This document shows positions 1 through 7,223 of a stretch of DNA of 15,285 nt, one piece after another. The notes beneath the pieces are model-generated. The model did not search any database. It had not been told where the DNA came from and worked only from the letters and a program-made list of their open reading frames with translations. The position numbers and the translations under genes were made by a program. How positions within the stretch are numbered: the stretch's first letter is position 1; every line of letters starts with the position of its first letter. This DNA comes from REEB509 sp049314555 (GTDB lineage Bacteria; Pseudomonadota; Alphaproteobacteria; Caulobacterales; Aquidulcibacteraceae), in contig JBMOEW010000049.1 of NCBI GenBank assembly GCA_049314555.1, forward strand, positions 1-15,285, read 5' to 3'.

Positions 1-57
1 ACACCGGACAAATCGCTTGCTACAAAAATCGGACATATCCCGTGTCACCGACAGACA
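1..57. mobile_element. Possible insertion-sequence end (IS21-like terminal repeats), truncated by window
   Basis: Two near-identical decamers, CGGACAAATC (5-14) and CGGACATATC (30-39), lie 25 bases apart, and the minus strand reads TGTCGGTGACACG from about position 53 inward. A TGT end followed by spaced GGACA-type direct repeats resembles the multiple terminal repeats of IS21-family elements. No transposase is visible because the window starts here, and no target duplication can be checked. Family assignment rests on remembered resemblance only. Confidence 0.35.
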
Positions 58-327
58 GTGAAAAAACCCTTGGCGATGCTGGGGCATGGGGTTAGAGTAA
101 CGTCGTGACTCGATGGCGAGCAGCGTCCCAGGGGGGCAAGCTGAACGCGCGTCGAAAGGGCCGGACTGGCCTTCTTCTCTACGTGCCAATATTGGAAAGT
201 TCGTTGCAGTCGCAGCGATCCTTCGCGGTTAAGGCCCGTGGCACGACATTCGCGGTGCGGTGCTCGTGGTTGAGGTGAAGTAACCGGTCTGATGCATGAT
301 GGATCCGCAACCAGTGGTGGTCAATTT
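58..327. other. Non-coding leader upstream of the DUF4167 gene
   Basis: I see no convincing gene here. A frame open from about 102 to 281 on the + strand gives an Arg-rich peptide with no recognisable domain or ribosome binding site. A weak sigma70-like pair, TTGCAG (204-209) and GGTTAA (227-232) with 17 bases between, could drive the downstream gene. An imperfect inverted repeat, AAGGGCC/GGCCTT, lies near 156-173. In many alphaproteobacteria the DUF4167 gene follows prfA and prmC; neither is present here, which fits a rearrangement or IS insertion upstream. Confidence 0.4.
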
Positions 328-1170
328 ATGAAGCGTCAACGCGGCCGGGGCCGAAAGCCCGGTGGTGGTCATCACCAGCCTAACCGCAGCTTCGAGAGCA
401 CGGGCCCGGACTTGAAAGTCCGGGGGCCGGCCTCGCATATTTATGAAAAATATCTGCAGCTCGCGCGGGACACCAGTACCTCCGGCGATCGGGTCATGGC
501 AGAGAATTATTTGCAGCATGCTGAGCATTACTACCGCTTGATGCGGGCAATGCAGCCCAATGCTCCCCCGCCTCCTCAGTTCCAGGATCGGTTCGCCGCC
601 CACTATGAAATTGGTGAGGAGGGCGAAGGCGACGACGGCGATCTGGAGAACGGCGAGGGCGACGGCGAAGCTGGGGAAGGTGACGAGCGTCAGCCTGGCG
701 AACGTCAACCCGGCGAGCAGCGCCAGTACGCACGCGACTATAACCGTGATGGCCGTGATTATCGTGGACCGCGGGAGCCGCGCGAACCTCGGGAGCCTCG
801 ACCGCCGCGCGAGTACCGCGAGCGAAGGCCGTATGAGGCTGGGGCTGACGGTGCCGAACCGCGCCCGCCCCGCGAGCAAGGTGAGCCGCGCGAGGCGCGT
901 CCGCCAGGTGAGGTCAGGCCTGCCGGTGAAGGTGAGGATGACGATGGGTTCCGGCGTGGCCGGCGCGGTCGTCGCAGCCGCTATCGCGCGGACGGGGAAC
1001 GTGGTGACCGCCCAGAACGCCCAGAGCGGGTTGAGGGGGCGGCTACGGACCGACCAGAGCGCTCTGAGAGGCCAGAACGTCCGGAACGCTCGGATCGTGC
1101 CGAGCGGCCCTCGAACGAGCCCGTGGAAGGGTTCGGAGAAAGCCTGCCGGCCTTCTTGTCCGGCGACTGA
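328..1170 (+). CDS. DUF4167 domain-containing protein
   Basis: The protein has 280 residues counted from the ATG at 328. I chose this start because the family begins with a short basic Arg/Gly segment, as here (MKRQRGRGRKPGGG), and because GGTGG lies 7 bases upstream; an in-frame ATG at 292 would add 12 atypical residues. Residues about 17-76 are the conserved DUF4167 core, containing NRSFESTGPD, VRGPASHIYEKY and AENYLQHAEHYYR. The rest, about 200 residues, is low complexity: first acidic (E/D/G), then repeats rich in R, E and P. The basic N-terminus suggests RNA or DNA binding, but the family's function is not established. It is a small, usually single-copy alphaproteobacterial protein. It lies 92 bases upstream of clpB on the same strand, with no terminator seen between them. 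Confidence 0.88.
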   Translation: MKRQRGRGRKPGGGHHQPNRSFESTGPDLKVRGPASHIYEKYLQLARDTSTSGDRVMAENYLQHAEHYYRLMRAMQPNAPPPPQFQDRFAAHYEIGEEGEGDDGDLENGEGDGEAGEGDERQPGERQPGEQRQYARDYNRDGRDYRGPREPREPREPRPPREYRERRPYEAGADGAEPRPPREQGEPREARPPGEVRPAGEGEDDDGFRRGRRGRRSRYRADGERGDRPERPERVEGAATDRPERSERPERPERSDRAERPSNEPVEGFGESLPAFLSGD

Positions 1171-1190
1171 CGGTCCGCGCGGCTGCGCCT

Positions 1191-1222
1191 CTTGTGTGGT
1201 ATTGGTGCAACACCTAAGTGAG
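1191..1222 (+). promoter_or_regulatory. Candidate heat-shock (RpoH/sigma32) promoter of clpB
   Basis: CTTG at 1191-1194 is followed after 18 bases by CCTAAGTGAG at 1213-1222. This matches the alphaproteobacterial heat-shock promoter pattern CTTG, 17-18 bases, CYTATNTnnG with one mismatch. It sits 41 bases upstream of the clpB start. clpB belongs to the RpoH regulon in Proteobacteria, which supports the call. Not experimentally shown here. Confidence 0.5.
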
Positions 1223-1262
1223 CCTAGACATCGGTCTCGGCACATGAAGGGCGAGCGCTTCC

Positions 1263-3848
1263 ATGGATCTCGAAAAGTTCACCGACCGCGCCAAGGGCTT
1301 TGTGCAGGCGGCGCAAACGATTGCACTGCGCGAGTCGCACCAGCAGCTTGAAGCACAGCATCTGTTGAAGGCGCTTCTGGATGATCCGGAGGGGCTTGTG
1401 GCCGGCTTGATCCGCGCTGCGGGCGGCAACCCGATTTTGGCCAAGGCGGAGGCCGACGGGTTGGTGGCTGCGTTGCCCAAGGTCCAGGGTGGAGGCGACC
1501 GCATGTACATGTCGCCGGCTTTGGCGCGGACGCTGGACGTGGCCGAACAGGCGGCCACAAAGGCCGGAGATTCTTACGTCACGGCGGAACGCATCTTGTT
1601 TGCCCTTGCGCTTGGCTCGGACAAATCGGGCGAGGCGTTGAAGAAGGCTGGCATCACGCCCCAGACCTTGGAGCGGGCGATCCAGGAGTTGCGCAAAGGG
1701 CGAACGGCGCAATCGGCCGGCGCGGAAGACCAGTACGATGCTTTGAAAAAGTATGCACGTGATCTGACGGCGGATGCGCGCGCGGGCAAGCTTGACCCCG
1801 TGATTGGGCGAGACGAGGAAATCCGCCGCACGATCCAGGTGCTCAGCCGACGGACGAAAAACAATCCGGTGTTGATTGGCGAGCCTGGCGTTGGAAAAAC
1901 CGCGATTGCGGAAGGGCTGGCGCTGCGTATCGTGAATGGCGACGTGCCCGAAAGCCTGAAGGACAAGCGCCTGATGGCCTTGGACATGGGCGCCTTAATT
2001 GCGGGTGCCAAGTACCGCGGTGAGTTCGAGGAGCGGCTGAAGGCTGTTCTCTCGGAAGTGCAATCGTCCGAGGGCGGTGTGGTGCTGTTCATCGATGAGA
2101 TGCACACGCTGGTGGGGGCGGGCAAAAGCGAAGGGGCGATGGATGCGTCCAACCTTTTGAAGCCTGCGTTGGCGCGGGGTGATTTGCACTGCGTTGGTGC
2201 GACGACCCTGGACGAGTATCGCAAGCATGTGGAGAAAGACGCGGCGTTGGCGCGGCGGTTTCAACCGGTGTTTGTCAATGAACCGACCGTGGAGGACACG
2301 ATTTCTATACTCCGTGGACTGAAGGAAAAGTATGAAGTTCACCACGGCGTGCGGATCTCGGATGGCGCTATCGTGGCGGCTGCGCAGCTGTCCAATCGCT
2401 ACATCACTGATCGGTTTCTTCCGGACAAGGCCATTGATTTGATGGACGAAGCGGGGTCGCGCTTGCGGATGCAGGTGGATTCAAAGCCAGAAGAGCTGGA
2501 CGAGGTGGATAGACGCCTGATGCAGCTGCGCATTGAGACGGAAGCGCTGAAGGCGGAAAATGATCCGGGGTCGAAGGATCGCCTGGTGAAGGTTCGCGAT
2601 GAGATCGCGCGGCTCGAAATGCGCAGTGCTGAGCTGACAACCGGCTGGCAGGCAGAGAAGGGCAAGCTCGCCGGTGCCACCAAAGCCAAAGAAGAGCTGG
2701 ACCGGGCGCAGGCAGCGCTGGCGGATGCCCAGCGGCGTGCCGATTACGCGAAGGCCGGTGAGTTGCAATACGGCCTTATCCCACAACTTGAGCGCCGGAT
2801 CGCGGAAGCCGAGCAACAAGGCGGTGGGCTGATGAAAGAGGTGGTGGACGCCGAGGCGATCGCAGGGGTTGTGTCGCGCTGGACAGGTGTGCCTGTTGAA
2901 AAAATGCTGGAGGGCGAGAAGTCCAAGTTGCTTTCGATGGAAGAGGCACTGCGGGGGCGGGTGATTGGCCAGGACGAAGCCTTGCGGGCGGTCGCAGATG
3001 CCGTTCGGCGGGCGCGGGCCGGCCTCCAGGACCCAAACCGTCCGATCGGGAGCTTTATGTTTCTTGGCCCGACGGGGGTTGGCAAAACTGAACTCACGAA
3101 GGCCTTGGCGGCTTTCCTGTTCAACGACGACACGGCGATGACGCGGATCGACATGAGCGAGTTCATGGAGAAACACGCGGTGAGCCGGTTGATCGGGGCA
3201 CCACCAGGGTATGTTGGCTATGAAGAAGGGGGTGTGCTGACGGAATCGATCCGACGTCGGCCGTACCAGGTTGTTTTGTTCGATGAAATCGAAAAGGCGC
3301 ATCCGGACGTTTTCAACATCCTGCTGCAGGTCTTGGACGATGGGCGGTTGACGGACGGCCATGGGCGAACAGTTGATTTCAAGAACGTGATCTTGATCAT
3401 GACCTCCAACGCTGGAGCGCAGTACTTGGCGGAGCAGCCTGAAGGCGCGGACGTGGAGGACGTGCGTGAGCTTGTGATGGGGGAGGTGCGGTCGCGGTTC
3501 CGGCCCGAGTTCTTGAACCGTGTCGATGAGATTATTCTGTTCCGTCGGTTGCAAGAGGTGCATATGGGCCAAATCGTCCGGATCCAGTTGAAGCGGCTGG
3601 AGGGATTGTTGGCTGATCGCTCGATCACGCTATCGGTGGACGAGCGGGCGCAAACCAAGCTCGCCAAGCTGGGCTTTGATTCCGCCTATGGGGCACGGCC
3701 ATTGAAGCGAGTGATCCAGAGGCGGGTTCAAGATCCGCTGGCGCGGGCCATTCTTGAGGGGCGAATCAAGGACGGCGATCATGTGACTGTCAGCTCGGAT
3801 GGAAACGACTTCACGTTCAACGGCTGGGCCGACCCCACCCGAACTTGA
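1263..3848 (+). CDS. clpB: ATP-dependent protein disaggregase ClpB
   Basis: This 861-residue Hsp100 chaperone has the usual length for the family. With DnaK/DnaJ/GrpE it extracts and threads polypeptides from cytoplasmic aggregates. The N-terminal Clp repeat domain spans about 1-145. The first AAA+ module has Walker A GEPGVGKT (206-213), pore-loop KYRGEFEER (250-258, Tyr251), Walker B VLFIDE (274-279) and arginine fingers R331/R332. The coiled-coil middle domain that distinguishes ClpB from ClpA/ClpC covers about 405-530. The second module has GPTGVGKT (602-609), pore-loop GYVG (649-652), VLFDE (671-675), sensor-1 MTSNAG (713-718), arginine finger R753 and sensor-2 GAR (810-812). All catalytic residues are intact. 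The start is supported by MDLEKFTDRAK, typical for the family, and an AAGG about 12 bases upstream. A candidate RpoH promoter precedes it and an intrinsic terminator follows. Confidence 0.98.
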   Translation: MDLEKFTDRAKGFVQAAQTIALRESHQQLEAQHLLKALLDDPEGLVAGLIRAAGGNPILAKAEADGLVAALPKVQGGGDRMYMSPALARTLDVAEQAATKAGDSYVTAERILFALALGSDKSGEALKKAGITPQTLERAIQELRKGRTAQSAGAEDQYDALKKYARDLTADARAGKLDPVIGRDEEIRRTIQVLSRRTKNNPVLIGEPGVGKTAIAEGLALRIVNGDVPESLKDKRLMALDMGALIAGAKYRGEFEERLKAVLSEVQSSEGGVVLFIDEMHTLVGAGKSEGAMDASNLLKPALARGDLHCVGATTLDEYRKHVEKDAALARRFQPVFVNEPTVEDTISILRGLKEKYEVHHGVRISDGAIVAAAQLSNRYITDRFLPDKAIDLMDEAGSRLRMQVDSKPEELDEVDRRLMQLRIETEALKAENDPGSKDRLVKVRDEIARLEMRSAELTTGWQAEKGKLAGATKAKEELDRAQAALADAQRRADYAKAGELQYGLIPQLERRIAEAEQQGGGLMKEVVDAEAIAGVVSRWTGVPVEKMLEGEKSKLLSMEEALRGRVIGQDEALRAVADAVRRARAGLQDPNRPIGSFMFLGPTGVGKTELTKALAAFLFNDDTAMTRIDMSEFMEKHAVSRLIGAPPGYVGYEEGGVLTESIRRRPYQVVLFDEIEKAHPDVFNILLQVLDDGRLTDGHGRTVDFKNVILIMTSNAGAQYLAEQPEGADVEDVRELVMGEVRSRFRPEFLNRVDEIILFRRLQEVHMGQIVRIQLKRLEGLLADRSITLSVDERAQTKLAKLGFDSAYGARPLKRVIQRRVQDPLARAILEGRIKDGDHVTVSSDGNDFTFNGWADPTRT

Positions 3849-3870
3849 CATCGCAATCGTGTGAAACGAA

Positions 3871-3900
3871 AAACCCCCGCCAATCGCTCGGCGGGGGTTT
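3871..3900. terminator. Bidirectional intrinsic terminator between convergent clpB and TonB receptor genes
   Basis: AAACCCCCGCC (3871-3881) and GGCGGGGGTTT (3890-3900) form a perfect 11-bp stem around an 8-base loop. On the minus strand the stem runs into GTTTTTCGTTT, a good U-tract for the receptor gene, whose stop lies 25 bases before it. On the + strand the stem ends in TTT, followed by a weaker GGGTATTT. It therefore serves both converging genes, more strongly the minus-strand one. Confidence 0.9.
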
Positions 3901-3924
3901 GGGTATTTGGCTTTTCCGGCCTGC

Positions 3925-6426
3925 TTACCAAGCGTAGCTCAGACGTCCGTACACGTAGCGACCCGAACGGCCATATGGCGAGTAGTTCGAGAACGGCGTG
4001 TTTGACGTTGTGTTCAAGCTTGCCGGGCTTTGCGTGGGGTACTCGTCTGTCACGTTGTCTGCACCCAGAGCAAAGCGCAGGCCTTCCGTGAGACGAACGC
4101 GGCCTTCCACATCAACCAACGTCTTGGGCTCAAGCACCAGATCCAAGGCGGCGGTGGTGCCGGGGCTGAGCACTTCGCCGTAGCGGGTGGCGCGGACAGT
4201 GGCGCCGAAGCGGCCGTATTCCCACTCTGTGGAGAAGGCGAACTTGTCTTTTGGGGTGCCTTCTTCGAACGTCAGACGATTGATCCGGTCAAACAGGATC
4301 GGCGCGGGGGACAGCGACGAGAGCTGGTTGGTGGTGGGGACGCGGGTGACTTCTGTGGTGTTGAAGTTGGCACCGAAGGTGAAGTCGAAATCGCCGAGCG
4401 TTGTTCCGTCCAGCGCATAATTGGCAACGAGGTCCACACCTTCTGTGGTGGTGTCCACGCCGTTGATGAAGAAGCGGCCGCCGCCGATGCCGATGAAGCC
4501 TTGGCTCGTCAGGTAGGTGCGGACGTTGGTTGCTGTCAGGTTTTCAGACAGGACAATCCGGTTTGTGACGTCGATCTGGTAGGCGTCGAGGGTGACGTTG
4601 AAGTCCCCCAGGCGGAACACCGCGCCGAGCGCGATGTTTTCAGACTCTTCGGCCTCCAGCGGCTTTGCGCCAAGGGCGCGGGCCACGGGATCGGTTACCG
4701 GGAAGGTTGTGATGTCGAAGGGCACCCCGTTGATGAAGTTCGTGGAGGTGGTAGCGAAGAACTGCTGCTGCAGCGACGGGGCGCGGAAGCCGTTCTGGAT
4801 CGAGGCGCGCAGGGCGAAGTTGTCCGTGAAGTCGTAACGCACGGCCAGCTTGCCGGTGACTGTTTCGCCGAAGTCTGAGTAGGACTCGCCGCGAACCGCG
4901 ACAGACGCCAATAGGTTATCCGTCAAGTTCGCTTCAAGGTCTGCGTAGACGCCAATCGAGGTGCGATCTTGATCGGTCACGTTGGACGGGCGGAAGCCTG
5001 GGAACACTTGCGCCCCGGATGCGGTAGGCGTGCCGTTCGACAGGAGCGCGCCACCGTTGCGGTAGCTATCTGGCTCGCCGGCGCTGATGGCGTAGCTTTC
5101 CCGGCGGGCCTCGATACCGAGGGCCACACTAACAGGGAAGCCAAGGCCGAAATCGACATCGCGAACGCCGCCAAGGTTGAAAACGAGCTGATCGTATTCG
5201 AAACCACCGGCATCAAACACCGTTTTGGATGTCGGCCCAAGGGAGCGGTTCAGTGTGTTGCGGATCGTGAAGTCCATGGTATTGCGGCCATAGACCAACG
5301 AGGTGTCCATATCCCATCCGGCAAGGTCAAAGCGCACGCCGCCGGCTGCGGACAGATCGATCACTTCGGGGTTGATCAACGGCAGGAAGCCGTTGGGATA
5401 GATCGAGGTGATGTTGCGGTCGTCGAAGGCGCGGCGGAAGAAGCCGGCGGAGGTGGAGTCGCGGTTTTGGTAGCTGGCCCAGCCGTACAGTTCTGCACCG
5501 TTGGCCAAGTCGTAGCCGGCGTTGGCGAACAGGGTGTACTGGGTGATTTCGGGCTCGCCATACCAGGCGTTGATACGGTCGATTGTCAGTTCGCGCGGAT
5601 CAAACGGGGCCGCGGCGGAGTATTGCGAGCGCCAGTCTGGGGCTGTGCGGACGGTTTTTGCTTGGTCTAGGTATTCCGCAGAGATCGTCAGGAAGCCAGA
5701 CTCGCCCAGCGGCAGGCCGATCCAGCCGTTGAGATTTCGAGTTTCGCCGTCGGTCAGGTCCCGCGAGGCGAGGTTGGCGACGGACCAGGTGGCACCGGTT
5801 GGCACCGCGCCAACCAAAGTATCGACCGTCGTCATGCGCTGGCCGTAGCTGAGGTTCACGCCCCCGCCAGAAGACGCCTCACGCAGGCGCACGTTGATCA
5901 CGCCGGCAATGGCATCGGATCCATAAAGCGCGGATGCGCCGTCGCGCAGCACTTCGATGGAGCCAACGGCTGCGGAGGGGATCGTGTTCATGTCAACGGC
6001 CGACGAGCCGCGGCCGACGGTGCCGTTGACGTTGACCAGCGAAGCAACGTGGCGGCGCTTGGAGTTCAGCAAGACCAGCGTTTGATCTGGGGCCAAGCCG
6101 CGCAGGGTTGCGGGGCGGATGGTGTCTGTGCCATCAGCCAAGCCTGGGCGCGGGAAGTTGAAGGATGGCAGCGATACCGAAAGCGCCTGGTTGATTTCCG
6201 AAACGCCCAATTGGGTTAGGGTGTCGGCGCTGATAACGTCCACAGGAGCGGCTGTTTCGAGTGCGGTGCGATTGGCCACGCGGGTGCCGGTCACGACGAT
6301 CGTGTCTTCAGATTGTGCGGCTTCTTGCGCAAACACGGGGCCGGCGGCCACGGGCGACAAGGCGGTGGCGGCCATCAGGGCGGCAAACCCAAATTTGCCC
6401 AAGGATGCAGTTGCGTTTTTCGTCAT
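3925..6426 (-). CDS. TonB-dependent outer-membrane receptor
   Basis: The protein has 833 residues from the ATG at 6426, chosen because AGGGGA precedes it by about 9 bases and the protein then opens with a proper signal peptide. An upstream in-frame start at 6480 would add 18 polar residues and hide that signal. The signal peptide is about residues 1-33 (cleavage in VFA|QEAA). A TonB box follows (DTIVVTG, 41-47), then the plug domain (about 55-165) with the typical segments LRGLAPDQTLVLLN, IEVLRDGASALYGSDA and AGVINVRL. The remainder is a long beta-barrel ending in an aromatic residue (RLSYAW), as expected for recognition by the barrel-assembly machinery. It imports a substrate across the outer membrane using TonB-ExbBD energy. 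The ligand cannot be told from sequence; iron chelates, cobalamin and carbohydrates are all possible. It lies 225 bases downstream of the Nudix gene. Confidence 0.93.
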   Translation of the reverse strand: MTKNATASLGKFGFAALMAATALSPVAAGPVFAQEAAQSEDTIVVTGTRVANRTALETAAPVDVISADTLTQLGVSEINQALSVSLPSFNFPRPGLADGTDTIRPATLRGLAPDQTLVLLNSKRRHVASLVNVNGTVGRGSSAVDMNTIPSAAVGSIEVLRDGASALYGSDAIAGVINVRLREASSGGGVNLSYGQRMTTVDTLVGAVPTGATWSVANLASRDLTDGETRNLNGWIGLPLGESGFLTISAEYLDQAKTVRTAPDWRSQYSAAAPFDPRELTIDRINAWYGEPEITQYTLFANAGYDLANGAELYGWASYQNRDSTSAGFFRRAFDDRNITSIYPNGFLPLINPEVIDLSAAGGVRFDLAGWDMDTSLVYGRNTMDFTIRNTLNRSLGPTSKTVFDAGGFEYDQLVFNLGGVRDVDFGLGFPVSVALGIEARRESYAISAGEPDSYRNGGALLSNGTPTASGAQVFPGFRPSNVTDQDRTSIGVYADLEANLTDNLLASVAVRGESYSDFGETVTGKLAVRYDFTDNFALRASIQNGFRAPSLQQQFFATTSTNFINGVPFDITTFPVTDPVARALGAKPLEAEESENIALGAVFRLGDFNVTLDAYQIDVTNRIVLSENLTATNVRTYLTSQGFIGIGGGRFFINGVDTTTEGVDLVANYALDGTTLGDFDFTFGANFNTTEVTRVPTTNQLSSLSPAPILFDRINRLTFEEGTPKDKFAFSTEWEYGRFGATVRATRYGEVLSPGTTAALDLVLEPKTLVDVEGRVRLTEGLRFALGADNVTDEYPTQSPASLNTTSNTPFSNYSPYGRSGRYVYGRLSYAW

Positions 6427-6651
6427 GTGCAGAATTCCCCTATGTGCCGGCTTCGCCGACTCGTCAGTCCGTACGCGCATCGAGCACTACCATCACCTGC
6501 GCGCAGGGGGCCCCGCGCGAGCGGTTATTGCTGCGTTCAGCCCCTGGTTAGCTGAAAAGTGGGCACGAGACCGCCCAAGTCCAGAGCAACTGCACGCTCC
6601 GTGGGCGTTTCGCGGCAGACTTGTGGCATTTTAGTTACATATTGTGACAGG
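6427..6651 (-). promoter_or_regulatory. Leader region of the TonB receptor gene
   Basis: This 225-base gap probably holds the receptor's promoter, although I found no convincing -35/-10 pair. On the transcript strand it contains a hairpin with a GAA loop, GTCGGC/GCCGGC (6446-6460), just ahead of the ribosome binding site. A GC-rich imperfect inverted repeat, CGCGC-A-GGGG / CCCC-GCGCG, lies at 6500-6519. Whether either regulates expression is unknown. Confidence 0.3.
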
Positions 6652-6655
6652 TCAC
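6634..6655. promoter_or_regulatory. Cluster of GTNAC motifs including palindrome GTGACAGGTCAC
   Basis: GTGACAGGTCAC (6644-6655) has two perfect 5-bp arms around AG, and a third GTTAC lies at 6634-6638. The palindrome overlaps the stop codon of the Nudix gene and lies upstream of the TonB receptor on the same strand. It could be an operator for the receptor gene. No regulator is encoded next to it and no second copy was found, so this is tentative. Confidence 0.25.
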
Positions 6656-7143
6656 CAATGATCGCTGACGGGCGCGTTTTCTAGAATTTCGGCGATCCGC
6701 GCTCTTGTGCCCGCCGTGATGTCTTCTGGCAAAGCCGCGGGTGCGAACGCCTCGACATCAGCGATCTCGCCGTCGTTGCTGGTGGGGCCCCAGTGCCAGT
6801 CCTTGAGCTGATAGAGCAGGACATGGTCGTTCTTGAATCGGTTGTGATTTGAATAGATTGCGAACAGTATTGGGGGGTGCTGGCTATAGACACCGGCCTC
6901 TTCCTGCATTTCGCGTTGCAACGCTTCGGCCGTGGTTTCTGCGCGTTCGACGCCGCCGCCGGGCAGCCACCAGCCGGACCGGTAGGTATGGCGCACCAGG
7001 ACGATGCGACCTTCGGGGTCTTGGGCGAAGCCGCGTACCCCCAAGGTGAGGGCGCGATTGAAGCGCCACCAGGCGCGGAACATCGGTGTAATCACCGGTT
7101 CGAAGGTTTGCCGTAAAGTGCGTTGCGGAGGGGGGGTGGTCAT
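6652..7143 (-). CDS. Nudix hydrolase family protein
   Basis: This 163-residue cytoplasmic protein carries a complete Nudix box at residues 63-85, fitting Gx5Ex7REUxEExGU (G63, E69, R77-E78, E81-E82, G84). The conserved glutamates bind the divalent metal. Nudix enzymes hydrolyse nucleoside diphosphates linked to another group, but the specific substrate cannot be inferred from the box. N-terminal residues about 17-36 (PVITPMFRAWWRFNRALTLG) match a common subgroup of short Nudix proteins. No good Shine-Dalgarno precedes the ATG at 7143, so the start is less certain than the reading frame. It lies 80 bases downstream of the kinase stop, on the same strand. Confidence 0.9.
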   Translation of the reverse strand: MTTPPPQRTLRQTFEPVITPMFRAWWRFNRALTLGVRGFAQDPEGRIVLVRHTYRSGWWLPGGGVERAETTAEALQREMQEEAGVYSQHPPILFAIYSNHNRFKNDHVLLYQLKDWHWGPTSNDGEIADVEAFAPAALPEDITAGTRARIAEILENAPVSDHW

Positions 7144-7223
7144 GGTGAGGGCGCGGTAGCACAGTCTGCGCCGTTGCGTCTCTCGCCAAACGCGCCCGAA
7201 GCGGTTAGAGCGTACCTTCTAGA

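Noticed and set aside
102..281. Open + strand frame with GTG start in the leader region
   Set aside because: Arg-rich, no ribosome binding site, no recognisable motif; stop-free length of this size is expected in GC-rich DNA.
229..1245. Long minus-strand ORF of 338 codons opposite the DUF4167 gene, and a + strand ORF at 560-1351
   Set aside because: Both arise from the repetitive GC-rich codons of the DUF4167 tail. They have no domain, and the first is a shadow of a clear family member.
2481..3572. 363-codon minus-strand ORF opposite clpB
   Set aside because: Antisense of the conserved ClpB middle and second AAA+ domain; no independent evidence.
4030..4878. 282-codon + strand ORF opposite the TonB receptor
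   Set aside because: Gly/Glu/Val-rich shadow of the beta-barrel coding sequence.
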